From assembly GCA_022818135.1 (NCBI GenBank), contig JAFMSR010000006.1, forward strand, positions 35,194,997-35,258,996: DNA of 64,000 nucleotides, written 5' to 3'. Within the stretch, counting starts at the first letter, position 1. Each line of letters starts with the position of its first letter. The stretch is from Saxidomus purpurata (taxonomy: Eukaryota; Mollusca; Bivalvia; Venerida; Veneridae). Below the pieces are notes generated by a model. It ran no database searches. It was not told the origin of the DNA and saw only the letters and a program-made list of their open reading frames with translations. A program made the position numbers and the translations under genes. Shown one piece after another: positions 24,233 to 37,540 of the stretch.

Positions 24233-24425
24233 GGAACCTTCCTAATCCGTACTCTTCTAATCCGGAAAACTCTCTAAACCGAACGTTTCCCACAGTCCCG
24301 AATTTTTTCCTTCTTTATCTAATGCAAAAATACCTTTGCAATCCAAAACTTGTCTACTCGGAAAACCGAACAAGTATTTGTGGCCACTTTCATATAAATA
24401 AGTGAAAATTTACCTGTCTAATCCG
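24233..24425. repeat. Repeated (C)TAATCCG motifs, possible TIR fragment
   Basis: CTAATCCG or close variants recur (CCTAATCCGTAC, TCTAATCCGGAAAA, TGCAATCCAAAA, TCTAATCCGAACAC) with GGAAAACTCTCTAAACCG between. From memory this resembles ends of pogo/Tigger-like elements. A matching inverted end could not be located. Confidence 0.3.
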
Positions 24426-24872
24426 AACACAGAATTGAACCAAATTTTTTGGCAATATATAATTATTCTGTGAGGTGTGAAATGTCATGAAGCAGTGATA
24501 ATTTTTGTAAAAACATTGCACATACATGGTGCAAAGTATGGTTAAACAAGTGCAAAAAATACAATTAGGGAATGACACTGCCCAAGATGAGTTTAAAATA
24601 TTCATGTTTTTAACACCGTGTTGTAAGAATTAAACAGGAATTGAAAACAGTCAAAATGTACTTAATAGGATGTACTGTAATGACATAATTTTCTCATTTT
24701 TTCTTCAATTATTCTGATAACTTGGTAACATGCGAATGTATTAACTTTGGCTCAGACATACATGTAAAATAAAATATACAGTACTTAATCACCCTGGTAG
24801 AGAACCTTTCTAATCTCTAAATAAGTTATTTTAAAATCCTTCAATGCACGACAAAGTTACAGCCCAGACACA
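24426..24872. other. Non-coding; F1 monomer debris at right
   Basis: No gene. From about 24,820 the sequence matches an F1 monomer (TTATTTTAAAATCCTTCAAT...), so the F1 copy that starts at 24,873 is itself inserted in older F1 sequence. Confidence 0.4.
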
Positions 24873-25816
24873 AACAAGAGCTGTCCCTCACAAGTGACAA
24901 ATGCCCCCGAAAGAGGTGTCTCACAGTCTTTGTCCTCTCCATGTGCTCAATAATTGTGGTATGTAATTTTAAAATCCATGCGACACATCGGCTTGATGTG
25001 CTTGACATTTGTGCCAAGTTATTTTTAAATCAATCAATGCATGACAAAGTTATAGTCCGGACACGAATGTGTGCATATATACAGGATTCCATTACCTTCA
25101 AGCTCTAAGTGTGACCTTGACCTTTGAGGTAGGGATGTGGGTCTTGCACACGACACATCGTCTTGATGTGCTATACATCTGTGCCAAGTTATTTTAAAAT
25201 CCTTCAATGCATGACAAAGTTACAGTCCGGACACAAATGTGTGCATAAATAGAGGATTCCAGTGTGACCTTGACCTTTGAGGAAGGGATGTGGGTCTTGC
25301 ACGTGACATGTCGTCTTGATGTGCTTTACATTTGTGCTAAGTTATTTTTAAATCCTTCAATGCATAACAAAGTTACAGTCCGCACACGAATGTGTGCATA
25401 TATACAGGATTCCATTACCTTCAAGCTGTAAGTGTGACCTTGATCTTTGAGGTAGGGACGTTAGTCTTGCATGCGACACGTCATCTTGATGTGCTGAACA
25501 TTTGTGCCAAGTTATTTTAAAATCCTTCAATGCATGACAGAATTACAGTCCGGACACAAATTTGTAAGTGGGGATGCACAGACGGACGGACACCCATACG
25601 AAGGTGTTATTAGGTGGTATTTCCATTGTTCTTGAACAACAGAGTGACCACTTAAGTAACAAAAGAATGACCACTTAAGGGACAAAAGACGGAATGAAGA
25701 CAATAGATTTCTATTGTCTTAGGCCACACCTCCTACCACCCAAGGTACCCATCGTGCGTGCGGACAGACGGACGGACACTGTGATTTTAATATGCCACCC
25801 TTCGGGAGCATAAAAA
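24873..25816 (-). mobile_element. F1 element
   Basis: The left end is AACAAGAGCTGTCCC, then AAATGCCCCCGAAAGAGG. Roughly 150-180-bp monomers (GTGTGACCTTGACCTTTGAG...) run to about 25,570. A GACGGACGGAC tract, a 190-bp unique piece and a second GGACGGAC tract follow. The right end is TATGCCACCC-TTCG-GGAGCATA, a hairpin complementary to the left GCCCCCGAA motif, then AAAA. Confidence 0.75.
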
Positions 25817-26368
25817 TGGAAGTGCTACACGCATACTAAACATTGGCAGTTGTGCGACTATTCTTTTGTTCTCTCTATTGTTTTTTTTAGCCACATACTG
25901 TATAAGTACTATTTTTGGTGGGTTTTTTATTTTGGATGTATTGGCGGTCACAATCGATTGCGTAAAATCTAAACACCTTCATTCTAAAGCACTGTAGTAA
26001 TAAGCCACCACTTATAATCAAATAATGTTAAACCGTAAAATTATGAAACTGCTTATTTAATCAGTCTTTTATGGTACACAAATTGGTATAAATAACCAGT
26101 GTTTAACAGTTTTATTGCAAACGTGTGAAAAACATGTGCCATGTAATTGAAACCATACACTGTAGTTTTACCTATAGACTATCTTTTCTATACCTTTTTC
26201 ACATTGTTATCACAAGTTGGACTAAGTTACTGGACATTTATACGATAAGTTTGATTTATGTAAAAGTAGCTTCCCTTGATTAAGTGTTTTGCATTTTATG
26301 TCAAGGTTTTATTTTGGCGGCTGATGAGATATCTGCCAATTTAAGACACCGTCAATTGAAAACACTTA
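25817..26368. other. Non-coding, nothing recognised
   Basis: AT-rich, without a gene or clear repeat. Confidence 0.4.
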
Positions 26369-27396
26369 AACAAAATGGCCAAGATGGCCCTTTATCGCTC
26401 ACCTGACTACCATTGACTATAATACAAGGGGTCATGATTTTAACATAATTCGTAGAGGTCCACTACTCAATGTTAAGTAACATTCCAAATATCTAAGCTG
26501 TGCCTGCCGGCCTTGGGGTTTCTCTAAGTTTTCCCTATATAAGCCTATGTACAATCAAGTGACCCCCCCCACCTCGGGAAGGGTTAATTTTGACCCGCGA
26601 GTCATAATTTAAACAATCTTGTAAAAGGTCCACTAGGCATTTCTACATGTCAAATATCTAATCTCTAGGCCTTGCGGTTTCAGAGAACAAGAATTGTAAA
26701 GATTCTCATATAAGCCTATGTAAAATCAAGTGACCCTCCAGGCAGGGTCAACTTTGACCCGGGGAACATAATTTGAACAATCTTGATAAAGGTCCACTAG
26801 ACAATGCTACATGCCAAATATCTAAGTTCTAGGCCTTGTAGTTTCAGAGAAAAAGAATTGTAATTTACAGTAAAGTTTGTCCTACATAGCCTATGTAAAA
26901 CCAAGTGACCCCGGCGGGGTCAATTTTGACCCAGGGGTCATAATTTGTACAATCTTGTAGAGGTGCACTAGACAATGTACATGCCAAATATCTCAGCTCT
27001 AGGCCTTGTGGTTTCAATTAAGATTTTTAAAAAGTTTTTCCTATATAAGCCTATGTAAAACTGCTTGACCACCCGCGCTGGGTCAATTTTGACCCGGGGG
27101 TCATAATTTGAACAATCTTGGTAGAGGATCACTAGATAATGCTACATGCCAAATATCTAAGCTCTAGGCCTTGTGGTTTCAGAGAAGATTTTTAAAGTTT
27201 TTCCTATTTGTTGCTGTAATTGAATTCTTTGAACAACTTTGATAGAGCTTTATGCAAGGAACATCCCTGCAAAGTCTCATCAACATTGGCCCAGTGGTTT
27301 CAGAGGAGATGTCGTTTGAAGGAAATGGTGGACTGATGAACGACGGACGGTGAGCGATCCTAATAGCTCACTCTGGCACTTTGTGCCAGGTGAGCT
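26369..27396 (-). mobile_element. F5-B element, nearly full length
   Basis: The left end is AAACAAAATGGCCAAGATGG then TATCGCTCACCTGAC. It holds about five type-B monomers and the run-in GTCGTTTGAAGGAAATGG. The right end has a perfect hairpin CTGGCAC-TTT-GTGCCAG (27,373-27,389) followed by GTGAGCTA. GCTCACCTG on the left and CAGGTGAGC on the right are exact complements. Confidence 0.8.
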
Positions 27397-27951
27397 ACAG
27401 CCGTGGCCATTTTCCTGTCGCATTTCGCTACAGTATACTATCATACACAGACGCTGTTCACTACATAAAATCCGATACAACTTTAAGTGGAATATTCTAT
27501 TATAAATAACCGCTAAAAATAGGGGTGTACCATATACCTCAGTAGCCAGGTATCAATTGATAAATACAACATCAGTAAGTGTACTACCCGACCTTTATGA
27601 GTAAAAAAAAAAAGTAATTAAATAAATGCATGTACATCTCAATGCTCAGGCTTTATCGTCCATAGTAAAGCCTTCATGTTGTTGTTTAACAAAATTCGTA
27701 ACAAACGGAAATACAGGTACTTTCCGTGACTGAATAGAATACGATCCCACGAATCAAAACGATATTATAATCCCATTCTTATGGTGTCAATGTAAAATGA
27801 ACAAATTTAAATAGATTTGTGCAGGCATGTTTCACGAGCATGGTGTGAACAGACATCCTTTATGCAAAAAGAAGTGCTACATCGTTGAGTGTCTACAGAA
27901 ATTTCCCCGAGACCTACATATACAGTTCCCCGGAATGTGATCGAATGAGTA
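27397..27951. other. Non-coding, nothing recognised
   Basis: No gene or repeat boundary supported. Confidence 0.4.
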
Positions 27952-29031
27952 AACAAGAGCTGTCCCTCCCAAGTGACGAATGCCCCCCGAAAGAGGTGCC
28001 TCACAGTCTGTGTCCTCTCCATGTGCTCAATAAATGTGCTATGTAATTTTAAAATCCTTCCATGCATGACAGAGTAATCATGCATACAGTATTCCATTAC
28101 TTTAAACACTAAGTGTGACCTTGACCTTTGAGGTAGGGACTTGGGTCTTGCACGCGACACATCCGCTTGATGTGCTAGACATTTGTGCACAGATATTTTA
28201 AAATCCTTCAAAGCATAATAAAGTTATAGTCCGGACACAAATGTATGCATATATACAGGATTCCATTACCTATAAACTCTAAGTGTGACCTTGACCTTTG
28301 TGGTAGGGATGTGGGTCATGCACGCGACACGTCGTCTTGATGTGCTAGACATTTGTGCCAAATTATTTTAAAATCCTTCAAGGCATGACAAAGTTACAGT
28401 CCGGACACGAATGTGTGCATATATGCTTATATAGAGGAATCCATTACCTTCAAACTCTAAGTAGGACCTTGACCTTTGAGCTAGGGACGTGGGTCTTGCA
28501 CGCGACACGTCGTCTTGATGTGCTAGACATTTGTGCCAAGTTATTTTAAAATCCTTAAATGCATGACAAAGTTACAGTCCGGACACGAATGTGTGCATAT
28601 ATGCTTATATGGAGGAATCCATTACCTTCAAACTCTAAGTATGACCTTGACCTTTGAGCTAGGGACGTGGGTCTTGCACGCGACACGTCGTCTTGATGTG
28701 CTAGACATGTGTGCCTAGTTATTTTAAAATCCTTCAATGCATGACAAAGTTACAGTCCGGACACGAATGTGTGCATATATAGAGGATTCCATAACCTTCA
28801 TACTCCAAGTGTGACCTTCACCTTTGAGGTAGGGATGTGGGTCTTGCACGCGACACGTCGTCTTGATGTGCTAGACATGTGTGCCAAGTTATTTTAAAAT
28901 CCTTCAATGCATGACAAAGTTACAGTCCGGACACCAATTTGTAAGTGGGGACGCACGGACGGACGGACGGACGGACGGACGGACGGACAGACGGTGCGAT
29001 TTTAATATGCCACCCTTCGGGGGCATAAAAA
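27952..29031 (-). mobile_element. F1 element, best copy
   Basis: The left end is AACAAGAGCTGTCCCTCCC then GAATGCCCCCCGAAAG. Five to six monomers are spaced 178, 178 and 170 bp in the last copies (TCTTGATGTGCTAGACA as marker). A (GGAC)n tract lies at about 28,960-28,992. The right end is the hairpin TATGCC-A-CCC-TTCG-GGG-GGCATA (29,006-29,027) then AAAA. The left GCCCCC(C)GAAAG is complementary to the right CTTCGGGGGC. Confidence 0.8.
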
Positions 29032-29893
29032 GTTATTCTTCTGTTGTTGTTTTCTGTATATTTACTCGTGTATACATTTTATAACATACATGAAATAATT
29101 CCGTGAACTTCTTGTGATTTCACCAACTTGCATGCAGCCAGTGAGTTGATATGCTTTAGAACTGTAATACTCATTTCTATCATAATAACGAATGACACCG
29201 AAAAAATTGGCTCGTGACATATAGTGGTCACACTGATGACATGTACATTCGTGTTAAAAGCATTCAGTTTTTAAGCACACATAGTTTGTCATTTTCCCGT
29301 CGTTTTATTGTAATGAAATTCGTTAAAATATATTTTCTTTATCATTCATTGTATGTTTTACACCAAAACATGAAGTAAACATATATAGTTAGTTAAAGAC
29401 TTATTACAAGGTCTGGCTCACCACGTCCTGCTGTGATGCTTTCAAGTTTGATTTATGTACGCTGTCATATGATTTTTTGTATTGCGAGCTGTTAAATATT
29501 AGTTTTATTTCATTCACGAATTTCCATAATTTCACCATGCATATGTAAATAAAATAAACAAATTGTATAAAAGATAAAATTATCCGTCGGTCATGTCCAT
29601 GTCCAAATTGTTATTGATTTGCATTGTTTTCTGTTACTCAACACCCCATCCCTTATAGGTTTTGAAAGTAAAAAGCACAATACACGTTCGAAAAGTTCCG
29701 TGTTCACTGTCGGGATTGCATTACATGTAGACTGGAAAAAGATACTAGGGATTTGATTTATCTCAGTATTTTCACTCATGAACAAGTAAAGATTTCGGCA
29801 GGCAGGTATTTTAAAGACATTGGATTTGTCAGACGAAAACGACACTAGAGTGTTTGAATCACAGATGCTTGGGGTCTGGACCTCATCCCCTTA
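29032..29893. other. Non-coding, nothing recognised
   Basis: AT-rich, with short unrelated frames only. Confidence 0.4.
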
Positions 29894-29901
29894 GGCCTGA
29901 C

Positions 29902-31046
29902 CAGGGATCAGGAAAACCGAAAATTTGCCGGTCTGGACCGATTTTCAACTTGCTGGACCGATTCACGTAACCAAAAGTTGCTTAAAAATCGGTCCGAGAT
30001 TTTTTTTTAAAAAGCCATAAAATCGCTCAAATATGACAAAAGAATTGCTTGTGTAATTACACATATCATCTGTGTTATTAGCACCTATCTAATACCCCAA
30101 TAAACGTGTCATGTTAATAACCCGCGGCGGTCTTTACCTAATTGGTCCAACACACCAATTCTACAATACCTCGGGCGTCGCTAACACGTTATTGATTAAA
30201 GGATTTTATTAATGTGTTAGCAGCTCCGATTGACTTTATGCCGGACCGATTGTCTTTAGGCCGCTAATCATTACCTACACTTTGAAATGCCTTTCGAATT
30301 ATTGTTGAAATAGCACAACGCAACATATTTGCGATGTTCAAAAAATCAAATGACCGAAATGGCAAATCGGCTCATGGTAATCGGGAGAATAATAACGGGA
30401 ACCCGAAAGAAACAAATAACTGGACTGGCAACCGGTAGTCAATGTTTCCGAAAGTCGGAAGGGCAAGCCGACATATAATGTTAATCGGATTGGCGACCCG
30501 AGAACATAAAAAAATATTAAAAACGAAACCATACGACAAAAATTTAATAGCATGGATTATTACAAAACTTTGTGGGGGTGACTTTGAACGTAATCAGTTC
30601 TAATCGAAATTGAATACACTTTCAATGATAAAATCGCATGGAAATTATTATATTTATTTATGAAAACTGGCTCGATATTTTTCTTATTACTTAGAAATTC
30701 CGTTTCTTATTTTTTTATGGCGAAAACGATGTAAAGTTTATCCCTTAGAAAATGGAACGCTCCACGTGAACGGCGCATTTATTTTATCGACTCGTGAGAT
30801 TTACTAATCAATAATGAAAGAAGATAAACATTTTCGTTTTTGGAAACATTTTGGAATCAAAAGGAGGGAATGAAATACTTTTACCGTTCCATGATCATGC
30901 ACAACAATGGAAAGCTGGCTGAAAAATATATAAATAACAAATTTTTTTTTTTTTTTACGTTTTTTGTGATTTTTTATTGGGGGGGTGTGACAATGTACCC
31001 TCGGCTTGTCGGGACCGATTGAGATTTCAAAATTTCCTGATCCCTG
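29902..31046. mobile_element. hAT-like non-autonomous DNA transposon
   Basis: Perfect 14-bp terminal inverted repeats CAGGGATCAGGAAA lie at 29,902-29,915 and, as complement, 31,033-31,046. They are flanked by an exact 8-bp target duplication GGCCTGAC (29,894-29,901 and 31,047-31,054). An 8-bp duplication with CAGGG ends is the hAT signature. The motif GGACCGATT recurs near both ends (about 29,935, 29,963, 30,241 and 31,012), as subterminal transposase sites often do. No transposase frame exists in the 1,145 bp, so mobility would need a partner element. Confidence 0.9.
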
Positions 31047-31054
31047 GGCCTGAC

Positions 31055-32457
31055 CCTCGCCCCTGCTCCCTGCAGTATCTTTAAATAAATCCTACAACTG
31101 CGTGTAAGCTAACCAATTACAGTTTCAATGTCTTATTCTACTTACCTACTGATCACATGTTTATGTTCTCAATGTACATGTATATTAATATACGTATCGT
31201 ACAACATGGGACAAGAATAGATTGGGTGGCGAGTCCATACCACAAGCATCTGTGGTTCGAATAAATAACAAGTGCTGCTAAATCCGTAACGATCTAGTAT
31301 TCAAATACTGATAATTTCAGAAATTTGAAAAAAAAAAATCATTTTGGCAAAACGTGGTCAGGACGATGTGAATAGCCTTTTTTTATGAAAAAAATATCAC
31401 AATGAACACCAATGATGTAGGATGACATATGTTACTGCAGTTATAACAGTACTTTAGCAGCAAATACTGTTCGTTATATCTCGAAGCAATAAATTGTATA
31501 AACATGTACAAATATTGTCATACACATGAAGACAATTCAATATGTACTCAAAAGTGTGTTAACTACTTCTAGCGTAAGGTTCCGGGAACATACATGTAAT
31601 GCATTTATAATAGTTTATGAACTTGCGGTAGCGATTTTAAAAGATAATCACAGCTAGAGATATCCTTGAATCATTCACAAAGTAATGGCCCCTGCCCTTG
31701 AATCACTTCAGGTATACTACCCTCTGATGTATGTATTTTCTCCAATATAAACAACATCACCACCGATTGTAGCGACTTCAGACTTTTTTGGATTTTTGCT
31801 ACGGACTGTTAATATAACAAATACACAGGTCAATGGTAGTATAATGTTGTGCTTCATTTTCATTTTTCGGAATTCAGAAACCGTCTTGTGACCTCATAAG
31901 TAACCTCGAGTCTACAATTTCAAACTATGATGAAGAAGATTGGTTTTACGGCAAAACCTATTAACAATTATAATTGAGTAACACAGGAATTTTATAGCGA
32001 TCTTGAATTGCATGCCGTATAACCTCTCTGTTTCCTTCAAAGCTATTGACTAAATTGTCAAGCACTAGTAATTTTTAATCCACTAAATTTGTTTTACCTT
32101 GTACATACGATCTACCAAAGATGCAATGAAAGATTTTAATTAACGACGGTAACATACTAATGACACCCCTAATTTAAGCGGTAATTCTATAATGGATTCT
32201 TCCACTTGATGTATCGACAGATGTATCGGTTTATTGTCAGAAAGAAAGGTGTATAGACGTAGTTAAACTAATGTGAAATGCGACAGAAGTATAGCCACAA
32301 CTGTAAAAAAAAATGTTGGCACCGCAGATTTAAAGCGCCAAAAAGCATGTACAGTAAGCCATAAAATAGCCACATAACCAAAACGGAATTAATATATCAA
32401 AGAAAATTTACTGTTACCTAAGTAACCCATTGTTGCCATAACCACTTACACCCCACT
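31055..32457. other. Non-coding, nothing recognised
   Basis: 1.4 kb of AT-rich sequence without a supported gene, RNA or repeat boundary. Confidence 0.4.
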
Positions 32458-32535
32458 TTCTGAGCACGGACAGATGGTCGGACATCTGATGGTGCAATTT
32501 TAATGTGCCTATAATACTTTTGGGGGCATAAAAAG
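32458..32535 (-). mobile_element. F1 right-end fragment
   Basis: GAGCACGGACAGATGGTCGG, then CAATTTTAATGTGCC and CTTTTGGGGGCATAAAAAG. This is an F1 terminal region with a broken hairpin and no array. Confidence 0.6.
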
Positions 32536-33696
32536 AATACCTTTGCCATGCTTGAAGCTAAATTATTGCTTCAAATAAAGACAGAGAATTGTCAATAAAC
32601 AGCCTTGTCCACTAAATACAAACTCTTTTTCGACAAATTTTGAGTGTGAAGCACAAAATCCAGATTCCCTGACTAATTTTTTTGCAGGGTTCCCACTCTT
32701 TTCCCCGGAAAAAAAAACCAAGGACTTTTCAATGACTTTTCCAGGATATTTTCACAAAATTCAAGGATCAAAACAGCATTTGTATAGCCATTTTATTCAT
32801 TCAACATGCCTTTCAAACTAACTCATTCCCAGAACATTTAAGTATGAAGTAATAACTTCAAATTATGAACTTATATACAAAGAAATGTTAAACTGTAAAC
32901 ATCAAGTCACTTAATCAGAGTAAGTTTAAGAATTCAATTTAGGACTTTTGGGCTAAAACAGTTAAGTTTTAAATAGGACTGCAAAATATAAACAACATTG
33001 TCTGGCAACAAGTATGTTGTATCTTCAATACAAGTGTTTTAGACTTTTAAACTTTCAAGTAGTTCGCTTTTTAGCTCAAGTTTTTGTGTTAACATCCTTA
33101 TTTTTCGCAGTGAAACAGGATTCATTAGATACCGTTTTATCGTATTCTCAGGGGGCTAAGCGTGTAAATTTCCTACCTATAAAACAGTACTCATTTTAAC
33201 AACATCATCTACGGGTCGTACCGACTATACCTCGAACGAGGATGGTGGACCTAATAAGCACAATTACAAACAAACAAACATCATCTACATGTTATTTTAT
33301 AGAAAAAATACTCCTATTTCAGTTGGTGCCATCATAAATTGCATGATTTTTCTATTTATATGAATTTTGCTACAGTATCTGAGGTCACCCTCATACTCAG
33401 AAATGAGAAGAAAGTTTCTCGTATTCTAAAGGATTTATGTTCGAGTCTCGGGCATTGCCACATTGTAGAATCCAAAAACTTATAAATGCCAAGGTCATAC
33501 CTGTGAACCTTACTGTTTTTTGCAGTATACTACCGGAATTCAAAGATAAAAATAATCTCCCGGTGGGAGATGCCATTCTACCATAAATATAAACTTCACA
33601 AATAATGATCAAATTGACCTTTCACCCAGACTGTAATTTGTAAACAAATAATTGACTGATTTTCCAACTTGTGCAGACTGATTTATCAGTATCTCC
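32536..33696. other. Non-coding; possible TIR end and SINE-like tail
   Basis: CAGGGTTCCCACT at 32,686 followed by ACTTTTCCAGG phrases looks like one end of a hAT-type element seen widely in animals. No partner end is nearby. At about 33,211-33,288 a unit ending CAAACAAACAAACAT may be a SINE tail. No gene. Confidence 0.35.
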
Positions 33697-34570
33697 AACT
33701 AGACTTATCACTAAATGTGATTAATAGCAATACCCCCAAAAACTGCTTTATAAACTGAGAAAATTGGTAGTAACAGAAAACCTTAAAAAAACTAAAAAAG
33801 CGATATTGTTCTTGGCATTAACTCTAATTTGTCAAAAAAGAGTTATGGTTCTTGAGCTGGACAATTGTATGAAGTTGTACTGAAATCCAATCAGTAGTTT
33901 TCAAGTTATGCTCTGGACAAGGAAAAGTAAAACTGGGCAATAACTCTGTAATTACTTAAGAAAGAGTTATGGTTCTTGTACACTGCACTTTCTGTCAATG
34001 TACTTGACCATTGTATGAAGTTGTTTTGAATTCCAACCAGTAGTTTTCAAGTTATGCTATGGACAAGGAAAATTAACAAAGTAACTCTGCAATGAGTCAA
34101 GATAGAGTTATGGTTCCTGTGCACTGCACTTCCTCTCAATGTACTTGACCATTGTATGAAGTTGTTTTGAATTCCAACCAGTAGTTTTCAAGTTATGCTC
34201 CGGACAAGGAAAAGTAACAAAGGGCAATAACTCTAATTAGTCAAAATAGAGTTATGGTTTTTGTACACTGTACTTCCTCTCATTGTGCTAGACAATTGTA
34301 TGAAGTTGTTTTGAATTCCAACCAGTAGTTTTCAAGTTATGCTCCGGACAAGGAAAAGTAACAAAGGGTAATAACTCTGTAATTAGTCAAGATGGAGTTA
34401 TGGTTCTTGTGCACTGCACTTCCTCTCAATGTGCTTGACCATTGTATGAAGTTGTATTAAATTCCACCAAGTAATTTTCAAGTTATGCTATGGACAAGGA
34501 AAATGCAACGGACCGACCAACCACTGGGTGACTCCTGTATACCCCCCTTAACTTCGTTTTGGGGTTATAA
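33697..34570 (-). mobile_element. F2 element
   Basis: The left end is AACTAGACTTATCACTAAAT then AATACCCCCAAAA. About five monomers follow (GAGTTATGGTTCTTGT, TTGACCATTGTATGAAG, TTTTCAAGTTATGCTCCGG). The tail is GACCGACCAACCAC. The right hairpin TACCCCCC...TTTTGGGG is followed by TTATAATAA. Confidence 0.75.
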
Positions 34571-35418
34571 TAAATCGTATACCAGTTTGCTTCCATGTGC
34601 CACATGTTATCGGTGAATTTCATAGTGTGTCACACATTTTATGATGGGGATTATAGCTGTTAATTGGTGTCTGTACCCATCAAGGGGTCATTTTGTTATG
34701 GATTGTGGCTAAGTAGGCAAAGCTGTAAATCATAGTCAATCAAACTAATTAATCACAGGATGTAAACATACTAGCTCTCGGGCTGAACAAAATACAGGTA
34801 CAAAACAAGGCTGGAAAATTGGAAAATATAATCATTACCTGCTCATTTCTAAATTGATTTTCATTTGACTACCAAGCCATTATTTTAAATCTATAATTGT
34901 TATTTTCCATAATCAGGGATTTATTTCACTTTGGTGGAAGGTAGCCGGGGGAAAATTTTGACGCGGACAAGCTGAAAGGGGAAATTTTGTGGCATGTTTT
35001 ATTCCACACAGAATCTTAGTGCGGTTATTTTAGCCTCTGGTGGAGAATATACAACCATTTGGCTAATCCAACTTCAAATGTTTAATAAGGAATGTGTTTT
35101 CCTCAAAAATAATCATTTTCACCAAAAGTGAACTATATTGCACCTGAAAAAAATGACAAAAAAGAGCAGACCTCTTGATTTCTCTTCCTTTGAAAAGATG
35201 TCATGTCAAAAAACGATTCTGCAACCCGAAAATGGGGAAGTACCTTTGTGATAGACAGCTCTGCTTAAGACAACATCGATCTTTTTTACCCTTTGGCTGT
35301 TGTTTTTTTTGTCAATTTTCATTCGATAAGTTTTAATGTTATGCGACATCTTGATCAGTGTGACGCTTAACTGTGCGAACAAAAAGCGCCCAAGTGACAG
35401 ACAGGTACTCGGAAATGA
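34571..35418. other. Non-coding, nothing recognised
   Basis: No gene or repeat boundary seen between two F2 copies. Confidence 0.4.
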
Positions 35419-36872
35419 AACTAGAGCTATCACTAAATGTGATTAATACCCCCAAAAGGATTGCTTTATAAACTGAAGAAGTTCGTAGTAACATAATACC
35501 TTGCAAACAAACTAAAAAGAGATATTGTTCTTAGCAATTCCTCTCATTGTGCTTGACCATTGTATGAAGCTGTATTGAATTCCAACTTGTAGTTTTCGAA
35601 AAATGCTCCAGACAGGGAAAAGTAACAAAGGGCAATAACCCTGTAAAAAGTCATGATGGAGTTATGGTTCCTGTGCACTGCACTCCCTCTCACTGTGCTT
35701 GACCATTGTATGAAGTTGTATTGAATTCCAACCAGAAGTTTTCAAGTTATGCTCCGGACAAGGAAAAGTAACAAAGGGTAATAACTCTGTAATGAGTCAA
35801 GATGGAGTTATGGTTCCTGTGCACTGCACTTCCTCTAAATATACTTGACCATTGTATGAGGTTGTACTGAATTCCAACTAGTAGTTTTCAAGTTATGCTT
35901 CGGACAAGGAAAAGTAACAAAGGGCAATAACTCAGTAAATACTCAAGATAGAGTTATAGTCCTTGTACACTGCACTTCCTCTGAGTGTGCTTGATCATTG
36001 TATGAAGTTGTATTAAATTTCAACTAGTAGTTTTCAAGTTATGCTCTGGACAAGGAAAAGTAACAAAGGGCAATAACTCTGTAATTAGCAAAGATGGAGT
36101 TATAGTTCTTGTGCACTGCACTTCCTCTCAATGTGCTTGACCATTGTATGAAGTTGTATTGAATTCCAACCAGTAGTTTTCAAGTTATGCTTCGGACAAG
36201 GAAAAGTAACAAAGGGCAGTAACTCAGTAAATACTCAAGATAGAGTTATAGTTCTTGTACACTGCACTTCCTCTGAGTGTGCTTGATCATTGTATGAAGT
36301 TGTATTGAATTCCAACTAGTAGATTTCAAGTTATGCTCCGGACAAGGAAAAGTAACAAAGGGCAATAACTCTGTTATTAGTCAAGATGGAGTTATGGTTC
36401 TTGTGCACTGCACTTCCTCTCAATGTGCTTGACCATTGTATGAAGTTGTATTGAATTCCAACCAGTAGTTTTCAAGTTATGCTCCGGACAAGGAAAAGTA
36501 ACAAAGGGCAATAACTCTGTAATTAGTCAAGATGGAGTTATAGTTCTTGTGCACTGCACTTCCTCTCAATGTGCTTGACCATTGTATGAAGTTGTATTGA
36601 ATTCCAAACAGTAGTTTTCAAGTTATGCTCCGGACAAGGAAAAGTAACAAAGGGCAATAACTCTGTAATTAGTCAAGATGGAGTTATAGTTCTTGTGCAC
36701 TGCACTTCCTCTCAATGTGCTTGACCATTGTATGAAGTTGTATTGAATTCCAACTAGTAGTTTTCAAGTTATGCTCCGGACAAGGAAAATGCAACAGACC
36801 GACCGACCAACCGACCGACCAACCACCGGGTGACTCCTATATACCCCCCTAAACTTCGTTTTGGGGGTATAA
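35419..36872 (-). mobile_element. F2 element, largest array
   Basis: The left end is AACTAGAGCT-ATCAC-TAAAT-GTGAT (hairpin), then TAATACCCCCAAAA. About nine monomers follow; the last ones are spaced exactly 146 bp (CAAAGGGCAATAACTC marker at 36,356, 36,502 and 36,648) and nearly identical. An ACCGACCAACCGACC tract precedes the right hairpin ATACCCCC...TTTTGGGGGTAT then AAAA. The left ACCCCCAAAA is complementary to the right TTTTGGGGGT. Confidence 0.8.
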
Positions 36873-37133
36873 AAACCCGTCGCCGGATCCAGTATTGAAT
36901 ACAACACCGCCCCATGTCAGACATCAATTTTACTTGACATAATCTATGGCAAGGGGGGACTTTTTTTTTAAATAGGGGAAAAAAACATACTTTTCAAAGG
37001 GGGGAATGGGGCTGAATTTCGCCGAATATTTAAGCAAAAAAAACCACCCTGATAATATATTGTGCATATTTTAAATCCTACTTTCTCTTTCCTGAGTTAC
37101 ATTATATTGTGAACAGAAAGTGAAAGTAGATTT
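36873..37133. other. Non-coding spacer
   Basis: No gene. Homopolymer-rich, with A, T and G runs. Confidence 0.4.
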
Positions 37134-37540
37134 AACAAGAGCTGTCTGATGACAGCCCGCTCGACTATTCGAAAGCTTGTCGGTAAAATGTTGTTTTTTT
37201 TTTGTCTTAGAACAGGTGTATTGTGTAATTGTCTTTAAAAATTAAGGTCAAAGATATGAAACTTGTTCAAAGACCTATGTAAATGTACATTACGTGCAAA
37301 GTTCTGTAAGCCAACTGGGGGAGGAGGGGGGGATAATTTCAAAGAAATACATGACCTTGTATATTTGATCATGAATAACTTTGTAACATTTCAAAATTGA
37401 TATGTATAAAATTAAAAAAGCATGACCGCTGCATGCTGCATAATTATTTTATGACATTTCAAAAGTAAGCCAGTATTTCTAATAATAGTCTGGTAAAAAC
37501 TGTGACAAAATTCTACATTAAAAAGGGGCATAAATATGTC

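Noticed and set aside
27807..28211. 134-codon minus-strand frame
   Set aside because: Half of it is F1 monomer sequence. No domain or splice context.
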